Positions 25,048-34,471 of a stretch of 64,000 bases of DNA are shown here, piece by piece. Origin of the DNA: Paraburkholderia saeva (lineage in GTDB: Bacteria > Pseudomonadota > Gammaproteobacteria > Burkholderiales > Burkholderiaceae); NCBI RefSeq assembly GCF_907164555.1, contig NZ_CAJQZC010000007.1, forward strand, positions 248,001 to 312,000, written 5' to 3'. Below the pieces are notes generated by a model. That model made no database searches and was not told where the DNA came from. It saw only the letters and a program-made list of their open reading frames with translations. A program made the translations under genes and the position numbers. Every line of letters starts with the position of its first letter. The stretch's first letter is position 1.

Positions 25048-26865
25048 ATGTGCGGCATTGTCGGCGCAGTTGCGCAACGTAACATCGTCCCGGTTCTCAT
25101 CGAAGGACTGCGACGCCTCGAATATCGCGGCTACGATTCCTGCGGCGTGGCCGTGCTTGCTGGCGGCGAGCCGCATCGCGCACGCAGCGTGGCGCGCGTC
25201 GCCGATCTCGACGAACAGGTGCGCGAGACGCATCTCGAAGGCGTCACGGGTATCGCGCACACGCGCTGGGCGACGCATGGCGCGCCCGTCACGAACAACG
25301 CGCATCCGATCTTTTCGCGCAACGCGCTTGCGCTCGTGCACAACGGGATCATCGAAAACTACGAATCGCTGCGTGAAACGCTGCGCGGCAAGGGCTACGA
25401 GTTCGTCTCGCAGACCGACACCGAAGTGATCGCGCATCTGATTCACAGCCTCTATCGCGGCGATCTGTTCGCGGCCGTGCGCGAGGCCGTGCAGCAACTG
25501 CACGGCGCGTATGCGATCGCAGTGGAACACAAGGACCAGCCGAACACGGTGGTCGGCGCGCGTCAGGGTTCGCCGCTTGTGGTCGGTCTCGGCGAGGGCG
25601 AAAACTTCCTCGCCTCCGACGCGCTCGCGCTGGCGGGCAGCACGGAGCGTTTCATCTTCCTCGAAGAAGGTGATGTGTGTGAGCTCACGCTGGAGCGCGT
25701 GCGCGTTGCGGATCGCGACGGCAACGACGTGCAGCGCGAAGTGCGCACCGTTGCGGCGTATGGCGGTGCGGTCGAGCTCGGCCCCTATCGTCACTTCATG
25801 CAGAAGGAAATCTTCGAGCAGCCGCGCGCGATCAGCGACACGATTCCGCAGGCCGATTCGTTCGATGCGTCGCTCTTTGGCGACGCGGCGGCCAAAGCGT
25901 TCGGCGAGATCGACAATCTGCTGATTCTTGCGTGCGGCACGAGCTACTATTCGGGGCTGACGGCGAAATACTGGCTCGAATCGATCGCGAAGATTCCGAC
26001 GCAGGTCGAGATCGCAAGCGAATATCGCTATCGCGATTCGGTGCCGAATCCAAAGTCGCTGGTGGTGGTGATCTCGCAGTCAGGCGAGACGGCCGACACG
26101 CTCGCCGCGCTCAAACATGCACAGTCGCTGGGCCACAAGCACACGCTTTCGGTGTGCAATGTCGGCACGAGCGCGATGGTGCGCCTCACCGAACTGTCGT
26201 TCCTGACGCATGCCGGGCGCGAGATTGGCGTCGCATCGACGAAGGCGTTCACCACGCAGCTCGTCGCGCTGTTCGTGCTGGCCGCGACGCTCGGGAAGCT
26301 GCGCGGGCATGTCGATGCTTCGCTTGAGGCGGACTACGTGCGCCAGCTGCGCCATCTGCCGGCGGCGCTCAATAGCGTGCTCGCGCTGGAACCGCAGATC
26401 ATCGCGTGGTCGGAAGATTTCTCGCGCAAGGAAAACGCGCTGTTCCTGGGGCGTGGCCTGCATTACCCGATCGCGCTGGAAGGCGCGCTGAAGCTCAAGG
26501 AAATCTCGTACATCCACGCGGAAGCGTATCCGGCGGGTGAACTCAAGCACGGGCCGCTCGCGCTCGTGACGGAAGCGATGCCCGTCGTGACAGTCGCACC
26601 GAACGATGCACTGCTGGAGAAGCTGAAGTCGAACATGCAGGAAGTGCGGGCGCGCGGCGGCGAACTGTATGTGTTCGCCGACTCGGACACGCGGATTGTC
26701 AGCGAAGAGGGGCTGCATGTGATCCGCATGCCGGAGCACTACGGCCTGCTGTCGCCGATCCTGCACGTCGTGCCGCTGCAGTTGCTGGCGTATCACACGG
26801 CCTGCTCGCGCGGCACGGATGTAGACAAGCCTAGAAATCTCGCTAAATCTGTGACTGTTGAGTGA
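25048..26865 (+). CDS. glmS: Glutamine-fructose-6-phosphate aminotransferase (isomerizing)
   Basis: 605 residues. It makes glucosamine-6-phosphate from fructose-6-phosphate and glutamine, the first committed step to UDP-GlcNAc. The N-terminal nucleophile Cys2 begins CGIVGAVAQ, the glutaminase signatures RWATHG and HNGIIENY follow, and two SIS sugar-isomerase domains contain CGTSYYSGL, ISQSGETADT and NLAKSVTVE at the end. The ATG at 25048 exposes Cys2 directly. I see no ribozyme-like element in the 60-base gap to glmU, as expected outside Gram-positive bacteria. Confidence 0.97.
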   Translation: MCGIVGAVAQRNIVPVLIEGLRRLEYRGYDSCGVAVLAGGEPHRARSVARVADLDEQVRETHLEGVTGIAHTRWATHGAPVTNNAHPIFSRNALALVHNGIIENYESLRETLRGKGYEFVSQTDTEVIAHLIHSLYRGDLFAAVREAVQQLHGAYAIAVEHKDQPNTVVGARQGSPLVVGLGEGENFLASDALALAGSTERFIFLEEGDVCELTLERVRVADRDGNDVQREVRTVAAYGGAVELGPYRHFMQKEIFEQPRAISDTIPQADSFDASLFGDAAAKAFGEIDNLLILACGTSYYSGLTAKYWLESIAKIPTQVEIASEYRYRDSVPNPKSLVVVISQSGETADTLAALKHAQSLGHKHTLSVCNVGTSAMVRLTELSFLTHAGREIGVASTKAFTTQLVALFVLAATLGKLRGHVDASLEADYVRQLRHLPAALNSVLALEPQIIAWSEDFSRKENALFLGRGLHYPIALEGALKLKEISYIHAEAYPAGELKHGPLALVTEAMPVVTVAPNDALLEKLKSNMQEVRARGGELYVFADSDTRIVSEEGLHVIRMPEHYGLLSPILHVVPLQLLAYHTACSRGTDVDKPRNLAKSVTVE

Positions 26866-26904
26866 TCGGGTGGGGTGCGGACGCACTCCACTGACCGTCA
26901 ATCA

Positions 26905-26936
26905 CGCTTTGCAGGACATCCCGATCCTGCAAAGCG
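26905..26936. terminator. Strong hairpin between glmS and the convergent MFS gene
   Basis: A perfect 12-base stem, CGCTTTGCAGGA at 26905-26916 and TCCTGCAAAGCG at 26925-26936, with an eight-base loop. It lacks a T tract on either side. It probably serves as a bidirectional 3'-end or stability structure for the two converging transcripts. Confidence 0.55.
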
Positions 26937-26952
26937 CATCTACCACTCCCTC

Positions 26953-28200
26953 TTAATCCGGACTCACCCGGCACGCGACGGCTTCCGCTTCGCGCGTCTT
27001 TTCCTGCGCACCGAAACTGGCCAGCGCGGCAAGTCCGAGCAGCGCGAGGCCGCTGCCGAACAGGAAGTCGGCCTGGATGCCGATATGGTCGACGATCAAC
27101 CCGCCGGCCAGCGAACCGGTTGCGATCGCCACCTGAATGATGCCGACGAAGAGTGCCGAGCCCGCTTCCGGTGCATCTGGCGTCGCACGTTGAATCCAGA
27201 CGCTGAAACACAGGGGGAGTGCGCCGAACGCGACGCCCCACGTCATCACGATGGCGGCAACGCCAAACGATGAGTGCGCCAGCAAAGGCAGCGACAGCAG
27301 CGCGAACATCAAAAGCGAGATCATCGCGGCTACCGATGTCTTCAGATTGCGACCCACCGTCGATGAAATCGCGAAGTTCGAGAAAAACCCGATAATCCCG
27401 AAGCCAAGCAGCAGCCATGTGATGGTTGCCATCGAGAGGTTTGCGTTTCGCAGCAGGAACGGCGTGATGTACGTATAGGACGAAAAGTGCGCACCAAACG
27501 CGAGCGCCACCATCAGCATGCTGCGGCGCGGATGCGGCTGGCGCATCAGGCCGACCAGATCCTTCATGCGCAGTGCAGTCGTCGAGGGCAGGGAGGGCAC
27601 GAGGAAGAACTGCGCAACCAACGCAATTGCGACGAGCACGCCCGTCGCCATGAACGACGCGCGCCATGACGCGAAGCTCGCGATGAAGGTGCCGAGCGGC
27701 ACGCCGATCACCGTTGCACACGTCACGCCGGTCAGGATCGTCGCCATGGCGCGAGCGGAATCGCGGGGTGCGACGAGGCGTCCGGAGGCCGCTGTTGCGA
27801 GCGTCCAGAAGCCGCCGAGCGACGCGCCCAGCAACGCACGCCCCAGCAGCATGACCAGGAAATCCGGTGCGAACGCGGAGATCAGGTTCGACGCAAGCAG
27901 CAGGGTTGTCAGCAGCAGGAATACGCGACGGCGGTCCATGGTTCCGGCCACGAGCATGAGCCCGGGCGCGGAAATGGCGGCGATGATGCCGGGCACGGTC
28001 ACCATGAGGCCCGCGGTTCCAGGCAGCACGCCCAGGTCTTTCGCGACATGCGGCAATAGCCCGACGGGCAGGAACTCGGTTGTCACGAACGCAAACGCGC
28101 CGATTGCAACAGCGATCACGGCAAGCCATGAACGCAGCGACGACGCATTACCGTTTTCCGGCGAGGCACTGCCAGCCGGCAGATTTTCTTCCACTAACAT
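26953..28200 (-). CDS. MFS transporter, AraJ/NepI-like exporter
   Basis: 415 residues with about twelve helices. FVTTEFLPVGLLPHVAKDLG near the N-terminus is the signature of the DHA1 group that includes AraJ, YdhP and NepI, which export sugars, nucleosides or drugs. LLGRALLGASLGGFW is helix 4 and GVTCATVIGVPLG belongs to helix 5. The polar N-terminal 25 residues are cytoplasmic. It is transcribed alone, convergent with glmS. The substrate is unknown. Confidence 0.85.
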   Translation of the reverse strand: MLVEENLPAGSASPENGNASSLRSWLAVIAVAIGAFAFVTTEFLPVGLLPHVAKDLGVLPGTAGLMVTVPGIIAAISAPGLMLVAGTMDRRRVFLLLTTLLLASNLISAFAPDFLVMLLGRALLGASLGGFWTLATAASGRLVAPRDSARAMATILTGVTCATVIGVPLGTFIASFASWRASFMATGVLVAIALVAQFFLVPSLPSTTALRMKDLVGLMRQPHPRRSMLMVALAFGAHFSSYTYITPFLLRNANLSMATITWLLLGFGIIGFFSNFAISSTVGRNLKTSVAAMISLLMFALLSLPLLAHSSFGVAAIVMTWGVAFGALPLCFSVWIQRATPDAPEAGSALFVGIIQVAIATGSLAGGLIVDHIGIQADFLFGSGLALLGLAALASFGAQEKTREAEAVACRVSPD

Positions 28201-28667
28201 GATTTTGTTTGCAGGTTACTAAACAGCGATCTGGATTGGGCCAGCCGCGCTGGCTAATCGCGGCCGAAATACTGGATCTGAAACAGAATGCGGGTGGAAA
28301 TCGCCCGTATTGGCGGAAGACACCATAGCATCGTATTTAAACGCTCGCAGGCGCCTCAAAATAATCGCACTCGCGGGTAAGGTTATTGGCGCGCCTGGAA
28401 TCGTATCTAGCGTGCAGACACGTATTTTCAACGTCGTATATGAACGTGGAACTCGCGCGCTAACGACGCTAAAGAATCGCAAGCAGAGGCGGATGTCCGT
28501 TGAATTGCCGTGCCGCAACCCTTGGGTATTGAAAGCCAGGCCATCGGCGGGAACAATGCGTTGCGCGACCCTATAATGGGGCGAGATGCCGCCGCACCTG
28601 TATGCGGACGCGCGATCAACGTCAACCGCCGCTTTCGTCGCAGCCCGCGATCGGGCAAGGGCCATTC
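28201..28667. other. Intergenic region with no clear gene
   Basis: This 467-base stretch separates a minus-strand exporter from a plus-strand small gene. It is lower in GC than its neighbours around 28320-28450. Short frames exist on both strands but none has consistent codon use. I see no tRNA or terminator. It probably holds two divergent promoters. Confidence 0.35.
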
Positions 28668-28895
28668 ATGAAATTCAGCCGCTGGAGAGAAGGTGCAGGT
28701 CCGGAGCGCCGCAAGCTGATCTGGACAAAGCTTCGCGTGCTGCTTGCGGCAATCGGCACGCTGACCGCTGTCGCGGGCATTGCCGTCTCGGTAAACGGCC
28801 TGCTCGAATTCAACAAGGTCAAGGTCGCAGTCGGCGTCGCGATTATCGTCGTATCGACGGTTCTTTATATCGCCATGCTCTCCGGTTCCGACTAG
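28668..28895 (+). CDS. Small two-helix membrane protein
   Basis: 75 residues from the ATG at 28668, preceded by GGGCAAGGG. It begins with a basic stretch (MKFSRWREG, RRKLIWTK), then two hydrophobic helices, LLAAIGTLTAVAGIAVSV and VAVGVAIIVVSTVLYIAML, joined by a short linker. I do not recognise the family. Codon use agrees with a real gene. It has no operon partner. Confidence 0.6.
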   Translation: MKFSRWREGAGPERRKLIWTKLRVLLAAIGTLTAVAGIAVSVNGLLEFNKVKVAVGVAIIVVSTVLYIAMLSGSD

Positions 28896-29259
28896 CGCCA
28901 CCTGGCGTTTCATGTCGCCGGCCGCAGTGAGTTGCCCGGCCGCCATGAACTCGAACGCGGACCTGCCAGAAGCACCTGTCAACACGAATGCGGCAATACC
29001 TGTTGCAGGCGTCGCCCTGTCCGCGCGAAATGCCGCGGTAAGGGACTCACTCTGTCGTCAAACGATCGATTGACGAATTAAGGATTTCTTCATGCTCCGT
29101 CCATGGGCGCAATCGTGATCCGAAGGCACTATTCGATCACGGGGTTCGGCATAACAACACCATTTCGATACTTACGAATCGCGCCGGGGACATCGCCTGT
29201 TGGGTTCGCCTTCGTTGGCATCGTGATCGATGCATTGTTCAATATCGGGAGTACGGGAA
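28896..29259. other. Intergenic region with a possible short reading frame
   Basis: No supported gene. An open frame of about 53 codons begins at ATG 28912, just after the small membrane-protein gene, but has no ribosome-binding site and mixed codon use. The rest has moderate GC and probably holds the promoter of the next secreted protein. Confidence 0.3.
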
Positions 29260-29517
29260 ATGAAAGCACTTCGAATGGTAATGGTCGGAATCGTCGCGCT
29301 CGCATGCGCAACCGCATACGCGGACGACTCGACGATGCAGGCGCAAGTTGCGCAACAGGATGCGGCGGCGACTTCAGTCGGCGGCACGAATTCGACGCGT
29401 AGCGAGATGGGTTCGCCACAAGGAAAAAGCCGTGACCAGGTCTACCAGGAGCTCGTCCAGGCGCAACACAATGGTCAGATAGCGCGCTTGCAGGAACTCT
29501 ACAAAGGCGGCAACTGA
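29260..29517 (+). CDS. Small secreted protein, DUF4148-like
   Basis: 85 residues with a clear signal peptide (MKALRMVMVGIVALACATAYA). The mature part is polar, and its end, SRDQVYQELVQAQHNGQIARLQELYKG, resembles the DUF4148 helix common in small periplasmic proteins of Burkholderiaceae. No biochemical role is known for these. The ATG at 29260 is preferred over an earlier in-frame one because it starts the signal peptide. A long hairpin follows the stop. Confidence 0.7.
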   Translation: MKALRMVMVGIVALACATAYADDSTMQAQVAQQDAAATSVGGTNSTRSEMGSPQGKSRDQVYQELVQAQHNGQIARLQELYKGGN

Positions 29518-29533
29518 ACGTCAGTGCTCCAAT

Positions 29534-29568
29534 GTGTTCCCGTCATGGTCCGACGCCATCGGGAACAC
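29534..29568. terminator. Long hairpin between convergent genes
   Basis: GTGTTCCCG at 29534-29542 pairs with CGGGAACAC at 29560-29568, and inside it ATGG (29545-29548) pairs with CCAT (29556-29559), leaving a TC bulge and a seven-base loop. No T tract is present. It lies between the stop codons of the secreted-protein gene and the winged-helix regulator and may end both transcripts. Confidence 0.5.
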
Positions 29569-29612
29569 CAGGTTGCCCGCAAGGGTCTGCGTTCAATAAC
29601 CGATCTCTTGCC

Positions 29613-30431
29613 CTACATTGCGAAATCGTCCTGTCGAATGATAGCGTTGGAACCCTGGGTTTGTGCGCAATTCGCGGAGGCGCGTGCAAGCGTCGGCGTG
29701 ACGTCCGCCGCGATTGCCGTGCCGACTTCTTTCTGGATATCGAGTACGCCGCGCGCGACCGGCTCGTATGCGCGACGCCAGATCTGCACCTGATCGGCGC
29801 AGCGGATCGACTGCGCCAGTATCCGTAGCCGTTCGCCCTCGCGTGTCAGTGAACCCTCGAGTACGTAGCTGACTGCCAGCTCTCGACCGATTTCACCGAC
29901 GCTCTTTTCTGTGCGCCGGTAACGCGCTGCCGTCGTTCTCGCGATGACCATCACATGTTCGGGCTGCACCGTGCCAAGCATCGCCGATGTTTCATCCGCG
30001 AGTGCGTCACAGAAACTGTCTTGAGCGCCGTCGTCCGTGATGTTGGTGAAGGGCAGCACCAGCACACGAACGGCAGGTGAACGACGGGCGGTGGCTTCTT
30101 CGAGAGAAACCGGCGATATGCCGTCGAGGCGATAGCCCTTGCCCTTGACTGTTTTTACATACTGCGGACAGCCGGAATTGTCGCCGAGCGCGATACGGAT
30201 TTTTCGCACCGCCGTGTTGATGCCGTTCTCAGTGTCGCGGAAGACGTTTCCACCCCACAAGGACCTGACAATCTCTTCACGCCCGATGAGCCTTCCGCCA
30301 CGGGATGCGAGCAGGATGAGCAAGTCCATCGGCAGACGTTCGAGCCGGATTTCGTGTCCGGCGCGGCGCAGCGCATAGCGATCCACGTCGAGCTCGAAGT
30401 CGGCAAATCTGAAAAGCCCGTACATGTTCAT
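29613..30431 (-). CDS. Winged-helix (OmpR/CadC-type) regulator with TolB-like domain
   Basis: 272 residues. Residues about 1-105 form an OmpR-type winged helix, with LERLPMDLLILLASRGGRLI, GINTAVRKIRIALGD and VKTVKGKGYRL. The rest resembles the TolB/FlgO-like domain found after such DNA-binding domains in CadC- and cyclase-type proteins (VLVLPFTNITDDGAQ, YVLEGSLTREGERLRI, QIWRRAYE). No transmembrane helix is evident, so it is not a membrane sensor itself. The ATG at 30431 follows GGGAG. It starts about 40 bases after the TPR membrane gene, which could be its sensor or target. Confidence 0.82.
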   Translation of the reverse strand: MNMYGLFRFADFELDVDRYALRRAGHEIRLERLPMDLLILLASRGGRLIGREEIVRSLWGGNVFRDTENGINTAVRKIRIALGDNSGCPQYVKTVKGKGYRLDGISPVSLEEATARRSPAVRVLVLPFTNITDDGAQDSFCDALADETSAMLGTVQPEHVMVIARTTAARYRRTEKSVGEIGRELAVSYVLEGSLTREGERLRILAQSIRCADQVQIWRRAYEPVARGVLDIQKEVGTAIAADVTPTLARASANCAQTQGSNAIIRQDDFAM

Positions 30432-30473
30432 GTTTCTCCCGCGCGGCGAGTTTTGCGTCCAGTGAGCCATGCG

Positions 30474-32258
30474 TCAGCGAGCGGATGCAGGTGCAAACGC
30501 ATCACGCGTGCTGACGTCTGCGATGCGTGCGCTTTCCTGACCGCGCTGCGCCGCAATTCTGCGAATCCCGCCGACCGCACGCTGGACTTCCGGCTTCGCG
30601 GCTGGCGTTGCGTTTTCCGTCGCGTCGACGTAACGGTCGCCCGTACCATACGACTTCGGCATGCGGACGCTACCCGGCAGTACGAGTTCCGGATCGCTGC
30701 ACATCCGCGCCTGTTTCGCCGTGCCCGGCATGGCCGCCTGTTTGAGCGCAGGATCGCGAAGCGTCACGGGCCGAAGCGGGGCATCGCTGCAACCCCACGC
30801 TTCGAGAAGCGACGGCGCCATGCCCGTCTGACACTGGCGGCGCGTTTTCGTAATGCGCTCGCTGACGCCGACATAGGTGTCGTCGTGCAACGCGGCCAGC
30901 CGCTGATACGCGCGGGCGGCCGTTTCGATGTTCAGTGCAACGGCGATCCGGTAGTCGTGGCGCGCATCGTTTTCCATGCGTTCGAGCGAACCAGGATGCA
31001 GGTCCATCGAGTAGACCTCCGACGATGAAACCGGCAGCCGCAACGCGTCACCGCGATTGACCCATGCTTCCTGGTACCCCGGGCTCTGTTTGATCGCCGT
31101 ATCCAGTTCCGCGAGCGCCGCTGCGCGGTAGCCGCCGGGCGGTATCGCGTCGTCGCTGCCTTTGCTGAACTTGCCGCCGCCCTGCGCCAGTGCGAGGTAC
31201 GCGCGGGCCAGCGCGTTGTGCGCGGGCGCGTAGTCGAATTTGCTGTCGACTGCCTTGCCCAGGACCTCGGCGGCCTGTTGATAGCAACCCAGATCGCTCA
31301 GCGCAACGCCCCAGTTGTAGTACGCCCACGACCGGGCCCCTTTCCACTTCCAGTCGCGCCTGCCTTCGTCGACGATGCGGCGCGCGTAGCGGATCGTGCC
31401 GTCGAACCGGTGATCGTAAGTTTCAATTTTCGACAACGCGAGCAGCGCCCACTCCGCGTTTTTCTCGTGGGCAGATCGGTTTTCCGCACTGCCGCCGGCC
31501 GCGAGACTTTCGAACAGTTCGCGCATTGGCCTGAAGTCGCACGCGTACTGTCCGCCGAGGCAACGGTCCTGTTCAACCGCCGTCAGATATTCGGCATGAA
31601 GCAGCGGGCTTTGATGTTTCAGGATCGCGATCCCGGCCTGCTTGAGCGCGTTGCTGAGTGCGGCCTCTGTGCTCGGCGTGTCGGGTTTTGGCGTGGCGCG
31701 ATGCTTCGTGCGCTCGGTGCGTGCCGGGCGCGGTGCGCTTTCCTGCACACCCGGATCGTTCAGCGGGACGATATGACCATCCGGATCGCGCAGCGTGAGG
31801 ACCAGCGTGAACTTGTCGGGCGTCCCGATCACGCTGCCGTAAACCGATGAATCCCGCTGCAACAGTGACCTCAGGAACTCGATCACGGGACGCACGGAAA
31901 GCCCGGTGCCGGGCACGGTGAAATCGGGCAGCTTGAACTCGGTCAGCACCTGTTCGGTGTCCGTCGCGGGCGTGACGCCTTTGGCCTTTTCGCGCAGATC
32001 GCTGATCGTGTCGACCAGCATGTGCTGCAGCATCACGTCGGTGTAGCCGCGATCCTTGAACGCGTCGGAGATCTGGATCGGTTCGACGATCGTCATCGGA
32101 TCGAGCAGGCTGCCCATCCATCTGATCGCGTAAGGGGTGATGAAGTACACGCTCGTCGCGACGATCAGACCGACCGCCACCGTGTACAGGACCCGCGACC
32201 AGACAAAGCGGGCGAACGACAGCAGCCAGCTTCCGGGGGGACTTTCAAAGAAGGCCAT
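30474..32258 (-). CDS. Membrane-anchored TPR-containing protein of unknown function
   Basis: 594 residues from ATG 32258, which has GAGGAG seven bases upstream. One N-terminal transmembrane helix (VLYTVAVGLIVATSVYFITPYA) anchors a long soluble part. Residues about 300-480 hold TPR-like helices, including WAYYNWGVALSDLGCYQQAAE and APAHNALARAYLALAQ. A proline- and charge-rich linker lies near residue 170. I do not know a named family. It is upstream of, and probably co-transcribed with, the winged-helix regulator, which suggests a signalling or envelope-scaffold pair. The C-terminal 100 residues look disordered. Confidence 0.7.
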   Translation of the reverse strand: MAFFESPPGSWLLSFARFVWSRVLYTVAVGLIVATSVYFITPYAIRWMGSLLDPMTIVEPIQISDAFKDRGYTDVMLQHMLVDTISDLREKAKGVTPATDTEQVLTEFKLPDFTVPGTGLSVRPVIEFLRSLLQRDSSVYGSVIGTPDKFTLVLTLRDPDGHIVPLNDPGVQESAPRPARTERTKHRATPKPDTPSTEAALSNALKQAGIAILKHQSPLLHAEYLTAVEQDRCLGGQYACDFRPMRELFESLAAGGSAENRSAHEKNAEWALLALSKIETYDHRFDGTIRYARRIVDEGRRDWKWKGARSWAYYNWGVALSDLGCYQQAAEVLGKAVDSKFDYAPAHNALARAYLALAQGGGKFSKGSDDAIPPGGYRAAALAELDTAIKQSPGYQEAWVNRGDALRLPVSSSEVYSMDLHPGSLERMENDARHDYRIAVALNIETAARAYQRLAALHDDTYVGVSERITKTRRQCQTGMAPSLLEAWGCSDAPLRPVTLRDPALKQAAMPGTAKQARMCSDPELVLPGSVRMPKSYGTGDRYVDATENATPAAKPEVQRAVGGIRRIAAQRGQESARIADVSTRDAFAPASAR

Positions 32259-32543
32259 GATGAATCTCCTCATGCGCCGACTTGAACCTGAAACGGGACC
32301 TGCGCGATGCGGAGGTCGTTGGGAAAGGCGCGACACCGTTAAGGCATCGTTCGTGCCAGCGGACGCGAGGCGTTGATGCGTAAGGCGCGAGGAGAAAACG
32401 GCGGTCGTGCGAATCCCGGAATGGTCGGAGGATTCACAACGGTTTGATCAGACCAGTTGGTTCGCGCCCACCACCCGTCAATGCGGCTCCCGCCGCACGA
32501 TGGCGCGCGGCGGGACATACTGGTTAAACGAATCGGGCGTGGG

Positions 32544-32909
32544 TTATTTAACGGTGAATGTGTAGTGACCCTGCGTGCGGTGGCCGTCGCTCGCGACCGC
32601 CACCCACGCGACCGTGTACACACCGGGCGTCACGCTCGCGAGCACCACTTTCATGTGTTTCGGGTCGGTGGTATCGACGGCTGCCTTGCCGTCCGTGACC
32701 GCCTTGCCGGCGCTGTCTGTGACGGTGATCGAGCTGAACGCGGGTTCGAGCGCCTCGCTGAATTCGATCGACACCTCGTGCGGTGCGCCGTCGACGGTCG
32801 CGCCGGCAGCAGGCGTCTGGAGTTTGGGAAACGCGTGCGCGTGGGCGAACTGCGCGAACGCGAGCGTGAGGGCGGCAAGCGTGCCGCGCGCGAAGAGAGT
32901 CGTTTTCAT
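32544..32909 (-). CDS. copC: CopC-type periplasmic copper-binding protein
   Basis: 121 residues with a signal peptide ending in FAHA, so the mature chain would start with histidine (HAFPKL). It is the small beta-sandwich CopC domain: VSIEFSEALEPAFSSI and VAWVAVASDGHRTQGHYTFTV. The first histidine plus the aspartate and histidine of SDGH are the expected Cu(II) ligands. There is no methionine-rich Cu(I) loop and no adjacent copD. The start codon overlaps the stop of the upstream outer-membrane gene by four bases, which sets translational coupling. Confidence 0.88.
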   Translation of the reverse strand: MKTTLFARGTLAALTLAFAQFAHAHAFPKLQTPAAGATVDGAPHEVSIEFSEALEPAFSSITVTDSAGKAVTDGKAAVDTTDPKHMKVVLASVTPGVYTVAWVAVASDGHRTQGHYTFTVK

Positions 32910-33829
32910 GGATAGATCAGAGGTTTGCCAACGGAGTTCGGAAAGATGTCGTCGAGATAAAGATGGGCTTGCAGCAGTACGCCCGTGTGTCGTCCGGATG
33001 CCCGGTTCACGGGAATCTGCGCTTCGACGCCGAGTTGTCCCCAGCTGTTGAGCCAGATGAAGCCGGGATTCACGGTGCCCGTCGTATGACCGGAGCACGG
33101 ACCTGCGGTACACGTATTCATCGGCAGTTCGACGACTGGAATCAGGTTATTGAACGGCGCCCCCAGCCCGATATTTTTCACCTGCGTCTGCAGGTATGGA
33201 ATGCTGTACTGGAACGTCAAACCCCAGTCGAGCGAGTTTGGCGCCGCAGCGTTCGTCGTGAGATTGGGCGCGATTTCGCCGGTGATCGCAAGCGGGCGCA
33301 GATAGCTGAGACTCGTGGGCAAATCGCCGAAGCCCTTGCCGAAGAACACCGCCGGGGAAATCGTCGAGAACGAATCGCTGACCGCTTTTGCGCCCGTTCC
33401 GCCAAAGCTCGCGTTCACGCCCACCGACACCATGAACTCGTGCGGCGCGTTCACGTACGCGAGGTACTTCAGTCCCGCTTCCAGGTTGTCGAAGCCTTTC
33501 GCGGTGCCGTCAGGGCCGTACTGGTTGATGTAGCCGCTTCCAATGCTGAACGCCAGATTCGACGTGATCAGCTTGTCCCATTCGAACGAGACGGTGTTGA
33601 TGTTGACGTTGTCGCCATCATCGTTGGGCGCCTTGATGTGACCGTACTGGAAGTCGACTTCGTCGCCGACGCCCGGATCGTCGACGGCCATGGTCGCAGG
33701 AAACACGCGGTCGCCGGCGATGGCGTGCGCGCTGGCCGCCGCGGGGCAAAGTAGCGCGCAGGCAAGCGCGACAGGTACGGCTGAAGGCACGCGCGCCCGC
33801 CGGGCGGTGCGTGATACAGGAATGTGCAT
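32906..33829 (-). CDS. Putative outer-membrane beta-barrel protein in copper-type operon
   Basis: 307 residues with a signal peptide ending around AAASAHA. The mature part alternates polar and aromatic residues in strands such as NINTVSFEWDKLITSNLAFSI and YLAYVNAPHEFMVSVGVNASF, ending in a region rich in aromatic and basic residues. I read it as a barrel of the outer-membrane transporter or MetA-pathway type. It overlaps copC by ATGA and follows the DUF2946 gene. Context suggests copper handling in the envelope. Function is otherwise unknown. Confidence 0.7.
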   Translation of the reverse strand: MHIPVSRTARRARVPSAVPVALACALLCPAAASAHAIAGDRVFPATMAVDDPGVGDEVDFQYGHIKAPNDDGDNVNINTVSFEWDKLITSNLAFSIGSGYINQYGPDGTAKGFDNLEAGLKYLAYVNAPHEFMVSVGVNASFGGTGAKAVSDSFSTISPAVFFGKGFGDLPTSLSYLRPLAITGEIAPNLTTNAAAPNSLDWGLTFQYSIPYLQTQVKNIGLGAPFNNLIPVVELPMNTCTAGPCSGHTTGTVNPGFIWLNSWGQLGVEAQIPVNRASGRHTGVLLQAHLYLDDIFPNSVGKPLIYP

Positions 33830-33934
33830 GAGTTCATCCTCGATGGCGGTTCGTGGCAGCGCCGTCGCTGCGTTCCATGCGAACGCGCGGTGACGCAGCG
33901 ATGCAATCGATGCATCGCCAGTCGCTTGCTCGAA

Positions 33935-34336
33935 TCAGGATGAAAACGGTGGGGCGCGCGGCTGCGCCGAAGTGAGCGGCGCAATGCGGCGCAAGCTTTC
34001 GAAACGCGTGACGCTTCGATGCTGGAACACCCAGACGGTGCCGGCGAAAGCGACCTCGGCGCTGGGCAGCGCGGGCGCATGCGCGAAGAGATTGCAGTAG
34101 CCGCACGCCTGCAGATGCGACAGCGTGGTCGGGTGGGAAGCAGGTGATCCGGGAGAACGCGGCGTGGGGGCGGCGGTTGCGTCGGTCGTGCCGTCGGCGG
34201 AACAGTAGACGGAGAGCAGCGCGTCCACGCGGCCGTTGCGCTGAAGCGCCTGCGAAACAGTCGGCGCAAGCGTCGCCATCAGGATTGCGAGCAATCCGAG
34301 GATACTGCCGATCTTCCGCAGACGACGATGCAGCAT
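33935..34336 (-). CDS. DUF2946-family protein
   Basis: 133 residues with an N-terminal hydrophobic segment (ILGLLAILMATLAPTVSQAL), a short VYCSAD motif, and a central HLQACGYCNLFAHAP that matches the conserved CGYC region of DUF2946. The family is found with copper and TonB-linked genes, and the Cys/His content fits metal contact, but no reaction is known. It is the first gene of the three-gene operon that ends in copC, 105 bases upstream of the barrel gene. Confidence 0.78.
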   Translation of the reverse strand: MLHRRLRKIGSILGLLAILMATLAPTVSQALQRNGRVDALLSVYCSADGTTDATAAPTPRSPGSPASHPTTLSHLQACGYCNLFAHAPALPSAEVAFAGTVWVFQHRSVTRFESLRRIAPLTSAQPRAPPFSS

Positions 34337-34471
34337 GGTTGACCGGAATCGCGCGTGAATGTCGGCGAATTATGCCACTGCGCGCAAGCGCTGGCTGATT
34401 TGCCGCGCGGTCATCCGCGCGCGGCGGATGACCACGACGGCCGCGTCAGCGGACCGTCTGACGCGGCATCG

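Noticed and set aside
28912..29074. 53-codon frame after the small membrane-protein gene
   Set aside because: No ribosome-binding site, mixed codon use and no similarity that I recognise.
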